Below are positions 31,229 to 42,020 of a stretch of DNA of 64,000 nucleotides, piece after piece. Each line of letters starts with the position of its first letter. Position 1 is the stretch's first letter. The DNA is taken from contig JAHDWA010000052.1 of the NCBI GenBank assembly GCA_023382535.1, positions 1 through 64,000 on the forward strand. The letters are read 5' to 3'. The position numbers and the translations under genes are program-made. This DNA is from Anaerolineae bacterium (GTDB lineage: Bacteria > Chloroflexota > Anaerolineae > 4572-78 > J111). The notes below the pieces were generated by a model. That model worked only from the letters and a program-made list of their open reading frames with translations. It was not told the DNA's origin and made no database searches.

Positions 31229-33709
31229 ATGAACAACCTACAAACAGCCCTCTTGAAACTGAACAAAAACCTGAATATTTTGCAGGAGCGCCAGGCCAAA
31301 TTTGGCGGCAATGCCCCGCTGGAGCTGATCAACCAGATCGAGGACCATTGCCAGGCCATCAGCTTGACCCGGCAAGCCATCACCGGCGAACTGAGTGTGG
31401 ACGAGTGGCGGGCGGCCCTGAAGCCGCTGCTGCTGGCCTTTCAGGAGGGCCAGGTGGTCACCGTCGAGGCCGGTACCTACCTGGCCGGGGATGTCAGGGG
31501 CGATGCGGTTGGGGGCGACAAGATTGTCACCACTATTTACCAGGCCCCACCGCCCCCTCTACCGTTAGCCGAGGCTGCGGACCGGCGCAATCTTACGATT
31601 CTGCTGGGTAAGGTTAAACAGTTTTGGATCGAGGGCGTTCTGGAAAAGTCGGTCCATATGATGGCCTTGATTGACCTAGGCAAAGAGACCCAGGCCCAGG
31701 CCGTAGCCCACGCCTGGGAACAGGTACTGGAACTGCCCGACCAGAGCCGCCAGACCCTGCCTCCCGACAAAAAAATCAGCCAGATCTTTGACGAGATGAA
31801 CCGGGCTATGCTTATCCTGGGCGTACCGGGTTCCGGCAAGACCATTACCCTGCTCCAATTGGCTCGTGACCTGATTGCCCAGGCCGAGCAGGACTCCGGC
31901 TTTAGCCAGCCGGTGCCGGTCATTTTCAATCTATCCACCTGGACCCGAGGCCAGCCCTTGATTGACTGGCTGGTAGCCGAGTTGTCGGCCAAGTATCAAA
32001 TCCCTAAACGGCTGGGCCGGCCCTGGCTGGAAAACAATCGCCTGTTACCCCTGCTGGATGGATTGGACGAGGTCAGGCCCGAAGATCGGTCCGCCTGTGT
32101 GGCCGCCATCAACCAGTTTGGTGCGGAGTTTGGTCTGTCCGGCCTGGTCGTCTGCAGCCGGCTGGTAGAATATACCAGCCTTCCGGTCCGGCTCAGGCTG
32201 AACGGGGCTATCCGGCTGCAGCCGCTGACCCTGGCTCAGGTATACGACTACCTGGACGCCGCCGGTGGGCGTCTGGAAGTGTTGCGAGCCGCCCTGGCGG
32301 AGGATGAAGAGTTAAAACGCTTGGCCCAGACGCCGCTGACCCTGGGCATCATGAGCCTGGCCTACCAGGACATGCCGGCTGAATATCTGGCCGGCCAGGC
32401 CCCCTTGACTCTGGAAGCCCGCCGCCGGCAACTGTTTGATACCTATATCGAGCGTATGTGCCAGCGGAAGGGCCAGGGCGGCAAACCCTGTCCCGACTGC
32501 CACACCCTGACCTGGCTGGCCCAGTTGGCCCGCGGTATGCTGTCCCACAATCAGAACATCTTTTTGATCGAGCAGTTGCAACCCAGTTGGCTATCCGGCC
32601 GGCAGTGGCTCTGGCTGTATATCCTGGCCCCCCGCCTGCTGGTGACACTGCTGGTGGCGCCGCTGGCAGGGCTGGCGGTGGGCAAGAGTAGCACCCGGCT
32701 TTTGCACTTGGAGATGTTGATCCCAGGGGCATTCGGCTTCCTGGTATTGGGACTAATGGCCGGGTTGATGTACGGCGGGGTTTGGGGGCTGATTGATGGG
32801 CTGCGGTACGAACGCCAGGCTAAAAATGTTGATCTGGCTGTCTCTTCCTCGCGCAGACAACACGCCCTCAATGTGGCGGGGAGCGGGCTGCTTTTTGGGA
32901 TAGTGACCGCCTTGCTTGCCGGTCTTTTTACTAAGTCTCTGCTGGCTGGATTGCTCGCCGGCCTGGTTGTGGGAGCGGCCGGCGGTGTGGGTTTGGAGTT
33001 AAGAAATAGTAGACGCGATAGCCTGGCCAACGACATTCAGACTGTCGAAGCTTTAAGCTGGTCCTGGACTAAAGCTCGCCAAGCAGTCCTGCTAGCCCTG
33101 GCTGGCGGCTTTGTGGCCGGACTTATTGCCAATACCTTGGTGTATAGCTATAACCATAAACTGGCCGAATTCCTGCTGGCGGCCCCCTGGGTTAGGACCT
33201 TTATCGAGGAGTGGGGATGGGAGTTGGGGTTTACCCTGAGTGGCGGCCTGTTTTGGGCAGCGGTGAGCGGGGCCATCGCCGCCATGTTCGGCGGCCTCAC
33301 TAGCCGACTGGTCGAGACAAAAACCTATCCTAACCAGGGCATTTTGCTATCGGCCAAAAATGCCCTGTTGACCGGCCCCGTTTTTGGGCTTATCATTACG
33401 CTGATCTTTTGGGGATTGGGCAGGTTAATGCTGGGGTCTCAAAATGGATGGGATCTGGGCATATTTTTTGGCGTGCTTTTAGGTATCGGGGCCGTTCTGC
33501 TGTACGGTGGCTTTGATATAGTTCAGCACTATATCCTGCGCTTCATTCTATGGTATCAGGGCCATCTCCCCTTAAATCTCAATAAGTTTCTCGACTACAC
33601 CACCCGGCTCATCTTTTTGCAAAAAGTAGGCGGCGGCTATATCTTCATCCACCGGCTGCTTTTGGAGCATTTTGCGGCGATGGATGCTAAATCAACAGAA
33701 GTAAATTGA
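31229..33709 (+). CDS. NACHT-type STAND NTPase with multi-spanning membrane C terminus
   Basis: 826 residues. The N terminus (LLKLNKNLNILQERQAKFGG ... LINQIEDH) is a small helical module of the type seen at the front of STAND proteins, followed by the repeat-like GDVRGDAVGGDKIV. The NACHT core has Walker A GVPGSGKT (about residues 197-204), Walker B LLPLLDGLDEV (about 273-283) and the RP-type lid segment LTPL/TLGIM. From about residue 455 eight to ten hydrophobic helices follow (LVTLLVAPLAGLAVG, AFGFLVLGLMAGLMYGG, and more). STAND ATPases act as signal-dependent switches, many in phage defence or programmed death; a membrane effector end would fit depolarisation. This role is inferred. The ribosome site is TGGAGACGAG. 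Confidence 0.88.
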   Translation: MNNLQTALLKLNKNLNILQERQAKFGGNAPLELINQIEDHCQAISLTRQAITGELSVDEWRAALKPLLLAFQEGQVVTVEAGTYLAGDVRGDAVGGDKIVTTIYQAPPPPLPLAEAADRRNLTILLGKVKQFWIEGVLEKSVHMMALIDLGKETQAQAVAHAWEQVLELPDQSRQTLPPDKKISQIFDEMNRAMLILGVPGSGKTITLLQLARDLIAQAEQDSGFSQPVPVIFNLSTWTRGQPLIDWLVAELSAKYQIPKRLGRPWLENNRLLPLLDGLDEVRPEDRSACVAAINQFGAEFGLSGLVVCSRLVEYTSLPVRLRLNGAIRLQPLTLAQVYDYLDAAGGRLEVLRAALAEDEELKRLAQTPLTLGIMSLAYQDMPAEYLAGQAPLTLEARRRQLFDTYIERMCQRKGQGGKPCPDCHTLTWLAQLARGMLSHNQNIFLIEQLQPSWLSGRQWLWLYILAPRLLVTLLVAPLAGLAVGKSSTRLLHLEMLIPGAFGFLVLGLMAGLMYGGVWGLIDGLRYERQAKNVDLAVSSSRRQHALNVAGSGLLFGIVTALLAGLFTKSLLAGLLAGLVVGAAGGVGLELRNSRRDSLANDIQTVEALSWSWTKARQAVLLALAGGFVAGLIANTLVYSYNHKLAEFLLAAPWVRTFIEEWGWELGFTLSGGLFWAAVSGAIAAMFGGLTSRLVETKTYPNQGILLSAKNALLTGPVFGLIITLIFWGLGRLMLGSQNGWDLGIFFGVLLGIGAVLLYGGFDIVQHYILRFILWYQGHLPLNLNKFLDYTTRLIFLQKVGGGYIFIHRLLLEHFAAMDAKSTEVN

Positions 33710-33770
33710 GGATGCTTTCTTAAAATGAGAGGAGGTAGGGAAAAACTATATAACAAACCCAATAAGCCTT

Positions 33771-33799
33771 TTGACATCCCTCTTCTCTTCTGTTAAAAT
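33771..33799 (+). promoter_or_regulatory. Promoter of the secreted nuclease gene
   Basis: TTGACA, 17 bases, TAAAAT; 46 bases before the start codon. Confidence 0.75.
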
Positions 33800-33845
33800 T
33801 CAGCCAGCGAATCAAGAACTTTTGTTCTACCCACCGGAGTAATTG

Positions 33846-34736
33846 ATGGCTCTCAAACATCGTTTTGCTGCCCTTGCGCTCACCTTGTGGCTGGCTACTA
33901 CTGCCTGCTCTGGCATTGAAATCTCACTTCCCGTGGAGACAGCCACCCCCCTACCAATCCCTTCGCCCGCTATCCCGACCCCTCTGCCGCTCCCTCCCAC
34001 ACCCCCCCACAGCGGACCTGCCCAACCCGGCAATCTGGAGAGTTTCACCGTCGCCGCCGTAGTGGATGGTGATACTGTCGAACTGACTAATGGACGCAAA
34101 GTCCGCTATATCGGGATTAATACGCCGGAACACGACCAGCCTTACTATGAAGAAGCAGCGGCGCTCAATCGCCAGTTGGTGGCTGGTAAACAGGTGCAGT
34201 TGGAGTTTGATGTCGAAACTTTTGATCAGTATGGCCGCTCGTTGGCTTATGTTTGGGTGGATGGGCTGATGGTCAACCTGGAAATTGTGTGGCAGGGCTA
34301 TGCCAATACACTGACCATACCTCCCAATGTACGTTATGAAAAGGAATTTCGTCAAGCTGAGCGGGAAGCGCGAGAGGCCGGGCGGGGGTTGTGGGTTGGG
34401 GCCAACCTGCCCCTGAAGATCATTCAAATTCAAGCTGACGCACCCGGCAGCGACAACGAGAATCCCAACGGAGAATGGATCGAGATTGCCAATCAGGGCC
34501 AAGTGCCAGTATCAATGCAAGGTTTTAGCCTCAAGGATGAGGCCAATCACATTTATACCTTTGGCAATTTTACGGCAGCGCCTGGGGCTGCCTTTCGGCT
34601 CTATTCGGGCCAGGGGCAGGATAGCTTTAATACCTTATACTGGGGTCTGGCCAATGAGAGTATCTGGAACAATAACGGCGACGCCGCCTATTTGAGGGAT
34701 GCTCAAGGCGCGCTGGTTGACACCTTTGCCTACTAG
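33846..34736 (+). CDS. Lipoprotein thermonuclease (SNase) with lamin-tail domain
   Basis: 296 residues. Lipoprotein signal with lipobox-like ATTAC (LTLWLATTACSG), a Pro/Thr spacer, then the staphylococcal nuclease fold: VVDGDTVELTNGRKVRYIGI, NTPEHDQPYYEEAA, the catalytic-type Arg/Glu region FDQYGRSLAYVW and EREAREAGRGLW. From about residue 200 a lamin tail domain (WIEIANQGQVPVSMQGFSLK) follows, common on secreted nucleases. It should degrade extracellular DNA or RNA with calcium. ATG 33846 with GGAG 6 bases upstream; a TTG just before is in frame. It converges with the Excalibur surface protein, 6 bases between the stops. Confidence 0.9.
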   Translation: MALKHRFAALALTLWLATTACSGIEISLPVETATPLPIPSPAIPTPLPLPPTPPHSGPAQPGNLESFTVAAVVDGDTVELTNGRKVRYIGINTPEHDQPYYEEAAALNRQLVAGKQVQLEFDVETFDQYGRSLAYVWVDGLMVNLEIVWQGYANTLTIPPNVRYEKEFRQAEREAREAGRGLWVGANLPLKIIQIQADAPGSDNENPNGEWIEIANQGQVPVSMQGFSLKDEANHIYTFGNFTAAPGAAFRLYSGQGQDSFNTLYWGLANESIWNNNGDAAYLRDAQGALVDTFAY

Positions 34737-34742
34737 CCCGGC

Positions 34743-36092
34743 TTATTCCTTCTGCCGGCGTGCATTCCAAATACCCGCCCCGACCAAACCCAGGATGATG
34801 ATCACCGAGGTGACCGTAATCAACAGCCAATTACTTTTGGTATCAAGAATACCACCCGCCGCAGGCACGGCCACACCTTCCGCCGCCGGGAGGACGGTCG
34901 TCTGGCCAGTAGCAGGAATGGATGCCGGCGCAGCTACGCCGGTTGAACCTTTGAGAGCAGCGTCCACGGCCGTTGTCGAAAGTTGGCTCAGCCGGGGAGC
35001 GAGGGCCGCAACATCAACCTGGTTGAGGGGCGTCAGCGAAACACAATCAACGGTAAAAATGGTCGTGCGCCAGTTGGGCCAGCGCCGCCAGGCGTCAATA
35101 AAAACGGTTAAACGATTGGAGGCGGCCTTGACAATGGTGTAGTAGGTTTCAACCTGGGCCAGATCGGGGTCATCGGGGCCGGAAAGCTCAAACTCAAACT
35201 CAAGCTCTTGCTCACGCCAGGGCAAGGAGGTCCACTTTTCGTGTGGAATGGCCTGCCAGTCGCTGCCCCCACTATGGTCAAACAGCACCTCGACCCGGTT
35301 GTTAATATCGGGCGAACTGGCTCCAGGCTGGGCCTGGATAGCACCTTTCATAGAAAAAAGATACTGCTGGCCCGGCGTTACCGCCACGGTTTGGTAAACG
35401 CCCAGGCGTGCGTCCGGCTGGTCGGTAGACTGCATATGGAGGGCTAGAGAAAAGGTACTGTTGGTGAAAAGTCTAAAATCGTCGGGACAAGATACCGTGA
35501 ACCCCTCATTACCGTAAATGTTATACTTGCCGTAAGCCTGGCTTTTGAACCAAAACCAATTTGCAGGAATCGCGCCTGCCTCCGGCGGTTCAAACCCCAA
35601 TTCGGGCGCACCGTAGAACTCAGCCTCAAAGTTGCCATTGGCAATCAGGTTGTCGGCATTGGCCAGACTTCTAAAAACCGGATCGTTCAAGGCAGGGTCG
35701 GTGTAGGAGGAGTCGCCGGGCCGGGTAGGGATGGGAGTCGGCGCCGGTGGCAGTTCCTCGCAGACCAATCCATCCCCATTGTTATCCAACCCATGAATAT
35801 CACCTCGGCCCACCGATTGGCAATAGTCATAACAAGCTTGGGCCTCCCCTTGATTGAGGAAGTTATTACAGTTGTAAATATTGCTGGAACAGTAACAGAC
35901 GCCTTCTTGTCGAGGCGGAATTCCAGCCGGCTGTTGCCGCTCGGCTGCCCGGCTGTTAGCAGAGATACTGGCAGCCTGGACAGGCGCGGAGCTGAGATCA
36001 CCGCCGATCATTGAAATGCCTGTCAAAACCAAGATGGACAGTACCAGAATGGCCCCCAACTGACCTAATCTTTTGATCTTTTCCACGGGCAT
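34743..36092 (-). CDS. Excalibur-domain surface protein with LPxTG-like C terminus
   Basis: 449 residues. Signal peptide (LGAILVLSILVLTGISMI), a Cys-rich segment (VCYCSSNIYNCNNF), an Excalibur calcium-binding motif (HGLDNNGDGLVCEE), a Pro-rich spacer, a jelly-roll domain (NLIANGNFEAEFYG ... TIFTVDCVSL) and a tail with IPATG, a membrane helix (LLITVTSVIIILGLVGAGIW) and ARRQKE. The layout of jelly-roll plus sorting-signal-like tail matches the gene at 27941-28954. Excalibur domains often occur with secreted nucleases, and the convergent neighbour is exactly such a nuclease. ATG 36092 with GAGGTGA close upstream. Confidence 0.85.
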   Translation of the reverse strand: MPVEKIKRLGQLGAILVLSILVLTGISMIGGDLSSAPVQAASISANSRAAERQQPAGIPPRQEGVCYCSSNIYNCNNFLNQGEAQACYDYCQSVGRGDIHGLDNNGDGLVCEELPPAPTPIPTRPGDSSYTDPALNDPVFRSLANADNLIANGNFEAEFYGAPELGFEPPEAGAIPANWFWFKSQAYGKYNIYGNEGFTVSCPDDFRLFTNSTFSLALHMQSTDQPDARLGVYQTVAVTPGQQYLFSMKGAIQAQPGASSPDINNRVEVLFDHSGGSDWQAIPHEKWTSLPWREQELEFEFELSGPDDPDLAQVETYYTIVKAASNRLTVFIDAWRRWPNWRTTIFTVDCVSLTPLNQVDVAALAPRLSQLSTTAVDAALKGSTGVAAPASIPATGQTTVLPAAEGVAVPAAGGILDTKSNWLLITVTSVIIILGLVGAGIWNARRQKE

Positions 36093-36133
36093 AGCTCACC
36101 TCGCAAGATGGCAGGTTTTGTAAACATAACTAA

Positions 36134-36142
36134 ATTATAACA
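36134..36142 (-). promoter_or_regulatory. Extended -10 promoter of the Excalibur gene
   Basis: TGTTATAAT on the minus strand, 42 bases before the start; no clear -35. Confidence 0.5.
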
Positions 36143-36192
36143 CCTTTTTCAAAAAAGATAAAGGGGTATGCCGACTCTCGGAATGGTTCAAC

Positions 36193-36221
36193 TTGACACT
36201 AAGGAAGCTAAATGATATGCT
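36193..36221 (+). promoter_or_regulatory. Candidate promoter of the TolB-propeller gene
   Basis: TTGACA, 17 bases, TATGCT. The 5' leader to ATG 36399 is about 170 bases with no other gene. Confidence 0.5.
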
Positions 36222-36398
36222 TTTGTAAGAAAACTTGCCCGTAGCCAGAAAGAATTTACTCTTTTAGGGCTGTTCAAACCTCAACGTATCTTCATCGCCA
36301 CGTTATCCATATTAGCCAGCTTGCCTGCCTGCCGTGACTGCATCTTATTATAAAAAGCAGATTGGATAAACCTTGGAACTACCTGATTGGGAGCTAAT

Positions 36399-38120
36399 AT
36401 GAGCGACTTCGACCAAACTGTTTACTCCGGGAAGGGCGCTCCGGGCACGAGCGGAGCGCCGCAGCCAGCCATGCCGCCTGCACCAGTGAAAAAGCGCAAT
36501 CCTCTCCTGATTATCGCTGGCGTGGGCTGCGCCCTGTTACTTTGTGTGGCGGTCTTGGCCGGCGTGGGTCTATTTGTGGCCCGTGATCAACTTCAGGATG
36601 TGATGGCCGTCTTGAGTGGAGCCACTCCAACACCCCCTCCAGCGTCGGCGACGCCGGCCGAGGCAGCGCTAAATCCTTCACCTGTACCGACCGAGGAAGT
36701 CACCGTGGAAGCAGTGCTCACTGAAGAAGCGACGGCAGAAGTGACCGTTGAGCTGGCTACCGCTACGCCTACCGAAGAGGCCACCCCTACTCCCCCCGCC
36801 GAACCGGAATTCGGGTCAGTTACTTTTGCCCTGGGCGCAACGGAGGATTATCAGCCTGTTGACGCCGGTATTACCTTTCAAGAGGGTATTACCGAAGTGC
36901 ATGCCATTTTTGAATACAGCGGCATGTCCAAAGATTACACCTGGGAGCGGGTTTGGTATCTAGACGGCAAAGAAGTGCTGCGGAATGCTCAGAAGTGGAC
37001 CGGTGATGAAACCGGCGTATTTGATTACTTTATTGACGCCGGCAACGATCCCCTCTTTCCGGGAAAATGGGACTTGGAACTTTATGTCGAGGACAAGTTA
37101 GTCCAGAGTGGTAGCTTCACCATTGAAGCTGAAGCAGGCCGGGCCGAGGCTGAAGAGACCGCCGAGGCTGAACCCACGGCCGAACCGTCCACGCCAACGC
37201 CCGAAGCGGAGCCATCCACTCCAACGCCTGCCCCAACTAAAGCCCCAGCCAGCAGTGGGGGCGGCGGGACCTACAAATTGGTTTACACCAAGTGGGATGG
37301 CGGCCAACATAACATGTATGTTGCCGACACCAACGGCCAGGGCGAAAAATTCCTGCTCAACCGCGCTGCCGGCCCCTCCTGGACGCCCAATGGTCAGGAA
37401 ATCTTCTTTTTCGGCGAGGCCGGGGTTGACCGGCAGCGGCTACCCGATGGCCGCGACTTTGTCGTTGACGGCATCAGTAACGGCATTGTTGCTTTGGTCA
37501 ATGCCTCAGCCCTGCCGACTGCCGATACCGCCCTGTTTTACCAGGGCATTGATTGGAAACAAGGCACGGCTCGCTGGGCCAGTGTTTCACCGGATGGGCA
37601 AATGGTTGCCTTCGATGCCAAGCCCGGTGGGGATTACCGTATTTACTTTTTGGGGACTGCCGACAACCAGCAGTATCGCTTTGAAATCATCGGCGAGCAG
37701 GCTGACTGGTCGCCCGACGGCCAAAAAATTGTGTACCGCTCGGGGCGGGATGGCAAGACCGGCATCTGGATTTCAAACCGCGATGACTCCGGTCACACCC
37801 TTATTACCAACAGCGGTTCCGACTCCTTCCCAGCCTGGTCGCCCAACGGCCAAACGATTGCCTTTAGCCGCGACGAGGGTGGTAATGTGGACATCTATAC
37901 CGTCAACGTGGATGGCAGCAACCTCCAGCGGCTGACCGACGCGCCCGGCCCTGACTCGCTGCCTATCTACACGCCCAGCGGCGACATCATCTTTCGCAGC
38001 GCTCGCAGCGGCAGTTGGAGCATCTGGAAGATGAGCGGCAGCGGCGGTAATCAGCAAGAAATTATCCCCAATGCCGGTGTCGGGCCGGACTGGGCTTTTA
38101 GCAAGATGGATGTGAGGTAA
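36399..38120 (+). CDS. Membrane-anchored TolB-like beta-propeller protein
   Basis: 573 residues. A short cytoplasmic Pro/Gly-rich tail, one membrane helix (LLIIAGVGCALLLCVAVLAG), a long Thr/Pro/Glu-rich stalk, an Ig-like domain (VTFALGATEDYQPVDAGITF ... LELYVEDKLVQ), a second stalk and a C-terminal PD40/TolB propeller (SWTPNGQEIFFFG, WASVSPDGQMVAFD, DWSPDGQKIVYRS, AWSPNGQTIAFSRD, RSARSGSWSIWKM). Likely an external sensor or scaffold; no enzyme motif. ATG 36399 follows GGGAG by 5 bases. Confidence 0.82.
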   Translation: MSDFDQTVYSGKGAPGTSGAPQPAMPPAPVKKRNPLLIIAGVGCALLLCVAVLAGVGLFVARDQLQDVMAVLSGATPTPPPASATPAEAALNPSPVPTEEVTVEAVLTEEATAEVTVELATATPTEEATPTPPAEPEFGSVTFALGATEDYQPVDAGITFQEGITEVHAIFEYSGMSKDYTWERVWYLDGKEVLRNAQKWTGDETGVFDYFIDAGNDPLFPGKWDLELYVEDKLVQSGSFTIEAEAGRAEAEETAEAEPTAEPSTPTPEAEPSTPTPAPTKAPASSGGGGTYKLVYTKWDGGQHNMYVADTNGQGEKFLLNRAAGPSWTPNGQEIFFFGEAGVDRQRLPDGRDFVVDGISNGIVALVNASALPTADTALFYQGIDWKQGTARWASVSPDGQMVAFDAKPGGDYRIYFLGTADNQQYRFEIIGEQADWSPDGQKIVYRSGRDGKTGIWISNRDDSGHTLITNSGSDSFPAWSPNGQTIAFSRDEGGNVDIYTVNVDGSNLQRLTDAPGPDSLPIYTPSGDIIFRSARSGSWSIWKMSGSGGNQQEIIPNAGVGPDWAFSKMDVR

Positions 38121-38121
38121 A

Positions 38122-38218
38122 GAAATTGGAAGATAGAAGATAGAAATTAGAAGATAGAAAGAGCATGCCTTTGACTCATTCTCTATCTTCTATCCCCTAT
38201 CTCTATCCTCTGTCTACT
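38122..38218. repeat. Short-word palindromic element before mtaB (copy E)
   Basis: GAAGATAGAAGATAGAAATT words pair with TCTATCTTCTATCCCCTATC words farther on, with a central GCATGC. The element runs to within two bases of the mtaB start codon, so mtaB has no classical ribosome site; the purine half is on the other side. Confidence 0.7.
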
Positions 38219-38219
38219 T

Positions 38220-39581
38220 ATGCGTATCAGAGTTGACTCTATTGGTTGCCGGCTGAATATCAGTGAAGTTGAAGAGGTGGCCCGCTGCTTTGCCAGTGCC
38301 GGGCATCGTTTGGTTGGACCGGGCGAATTGGCCGATTTGTACGTTTTTAATAGCTGCGCGGTCACTCACGTAGCCTCGCGCAAATCACGCCAGATTATTC
38401 GCCAGATGCGCCGGGCCAATCCCCAGGCAGCCGTGGTGGCGACGGGCTGTTACGCCCAGCTTGCGCCCAAAGAAGTCCAAGCCCTGGGTGTTGACTTAAT
38501 TATCAGCAACGACCAAAAAGATCAACTGCCGCAGATCCTGACCGAGGCCGGTCTCTTGCGCGATGCCGATCCCATTCCGGCGGTTGACTCGGCCTCTTTT
38601 CTGCCCGCACCGCTTACCTTGCTGGCCGAGGACAGCCACACCCGTGCTTTTATCAAAGTTCAGGATGGCTGCGATAATCGCTGCACTTTTTGCATTGTCA
38701 CCGTTGCGCGCGGGGTTAGCCGCAGCCGCCCGGTAGCCGATATTGTCACCGAAATCAACCGGCTGGTTGGCCTGGGCTACCAGGAAGCGGTTCTCAGCGG
38801 AGTGCATCTCGGCTCCTACGGGCACGATTGGGGCAACCAGGCGGGCTTACAGACATTAGTCCGAACCATCCTGGCTGAAACCGACCTGCCCCGCCTGCGC
38901 CTCTCTTCATTAGAGCCGTGGGATTTGGACGCGGAATTTTTTGAGTTGTGGCAAAATGAACGGCTCTTGCCGCACCTGCACCTGCCCCTGCAGAGCGGCT
39001 GCGATGCTACCCTGCGGCGTATGTCTCGCCGGACTAATCAGGTCCAATTCGCCCAACTGGTACAGGCTGCCCGCACTGCCATTCCCGATGTCTCTATCAC
39101 CACCGATATGATCGTCGGTTTCCCCGGCGAAACCGAAGCTGAATTCGACGAGTCCATCGCTTTTGTCGAGCGCACGGCCTTTGCCAAGCTGCACATTTTC
39201 CGTTATTCGCGTCGCGAAGGTACCGCCGCGGCGACGATGCGCGGCCAGGTCCCAACCCCGGTTGCCCAGGAACGAAGCCAGCGCATGCACATTCTCAATG
39301 CTGCATTAGAAGACACTTTCCGCCGCCAATTTGTCGGCCGGACTATGCCTGTCCTTTGGGAAACTCAGGAACCCTACGGCTTTGGAGCGCAGTGGAGCGG
39401 CTTGACCGGCAATTATCTCCGCGTGGTCACCCAGACCGGCCCCGACGTGAACTTGCACAATCAAGTCGTTGATACCCACCTTGTAGATACTGCCCCGGCA
39501 GCATTGTTAGGACAGTTGCCGGACAGCAATCTTGAGAGTATACATCTTGAGTTAGCTGCAATTGCCCCACCCTTCGCTTAA
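38220..39581 (+). CDS. mtaB: tRNA threonylcarbamoyladenosine methylthiotransferase MtaB
   Basis: 453 residues. The UPF0004 N-terminal domain (DSIGCRLNISEVEEV, NSCAVTHVASRKSRQ, ATGCYAQLAP) has its three cluster Cys; the radical SAM cluster motif is CDNRCTFC. Then LSGVHLGSYG, LHLPLQSGCDATLRRM and a C-terminal TRAM-like region, in the MtaB rather than MiaB arrangement. It makes ms2t6A at position 37 of tRNAs reading ANN codons. The start lies right at the edge of a tandem-word element. Confidence 0.93.
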   Translation: MRIRVDSIGCRLNISEVEEVARCFASAGHRLVGPGELADLYVFNSCAVTHVASRKSRQIIRQMRRANPQAAVVATGCYAQLAPKEVQALGVDLIISNDQKDQLPQILTEAGLLRDADPIPAVDSASFLPAPLTLLAEDSHTRAFIKVQDGCDNRCTFCIVTVARGVSRSRPVADIVTEINRLVGLGYQEAVLSGVHLGSYGHDWGNQAGLQTLVRTILAETDLPRLRLSSLEPWDLDAEFFELWQNERLLPHLHLPLQSGCDATLRRMSRRTNQVQFAQLVQAARTAIPDVSITTDMIVGFPGETEAEFDESIAFVERTAFAKLHIFRYSRREGTAAATMRGQVPTPVAQERSQRMHILNAALEDTFRRQFVGRTMPVLWETQEPYGFGAQWSGLTGNYLRVVTQTGPDVNLHNQVVDTHLVDTAPAALLGQLPDSNLESIHLELAAIAPPFA

Positions 39582-39589
39582 GTGAGACG

Positions 39590-40186
39590 ATGAAGCGACT
39601 CTTTAAGTTCTTCTTACTGGCCGCTTTGCTCGCAATCTATTTAGCTGGGCCGGTGACTCCAAGTGCAGCCGTGCCTAGCCCACGCTTCCCATTTCCACAA
39701 CACCGTGCTTACGCGCCTGACACCATCCGTCCCAACCATCTCAGCCAAACCGAACAGGACGACGACGTGCGCACTTTCTACGACTATGGGAAAGAGCGAT
39801 ATTTAAAAGCAGCGGGTACAACCCCCGGCGGCGACCCCCTCTATCGTATTGCCTTTGGCAGTAGTGCCCCTGATGTCAATGTGACGGTTTCCGAGGGTCA
39901 GGGGTATGGCATGATCATTGTGGCCCTCATGGCTGGTCACGATGCGCAGACCCAGACGTATTTTGACGACCTACGGCGCTTTGCTCGCGCCAACCCCAGC
40001 GGCGTTGACTCCCGCCTGATGACCTGGCGTGTACCCATTGACGGCAATGGTAACACCAGCGCCTTTAACGGCGACGCCGCTATCGCCTATGCCCTGCTGT
40101 TGGCGGACAAACAATGGGGCAGCAGCGGCTTGATCAATTATAAAGCCGAGGCAGAATTGGATTTATACCGCCAGGATATCCTTTAG
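39590..40186 (+). pseudogene. Truncated GH8 endoglucanase
   Basis: 198 residues where GH8 enzymes usually have 350-400. Signal peptide (FFLLAALLAIYLAGPVTP), then the GH8 beginning with the general-acid Glu motif VSEGQGYGM, FDDLRRFARAN, and NGDAAIAYALLLADKQWG. The reading frame stops after YRQDIL, before the remaining helices of the (alpha/alpha)6 barrel, and ilvD begins 51 bases later. No continuation is visible in other frames. The short gap contains word-like TAAATCGTAAATCATAAATT. I infer loss of the 3' half by recombination; the product is probably inactive. Confidence 0.8.
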
Positions 40187-40236
40187 GACAATTTATTCTT
40201 AAATCGTAAATCATAAATTCATTAGGGAGCGTTCCA

Positions 40237-41919
<1,683 letters not shown>

Positions 41920-41925
41920 TAAACG

Positions 41926-42008
41926 GTGAACCAGGATGACCGCCGACGGCCGACCACTGACCGCCGCTGTTAGGAGCGGTCGGTAGTCAGCGGTCGGCGG
42001 TCGCATTT
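41926..42008. repeat. Short-word palindromic element before galK (copy H)
   Basis: GACCGCCGACGGCCGACC and TGACCGCC words are mirrored by CGGTCGGTAGTCAGCGGTCG, forming a long imperfect hairpin. The same words reappear at 53474-53504. Confidence 0.75.
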
Positions 42009-42020
42009 AAGGGGATTACT

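Noticed and set aside
40224..40236. GGGAGCGTTCC before ilvD as a CelR operator
   Set aside because: Only one half matches the box; the GGGAG is better explained as the ribosome binding site.
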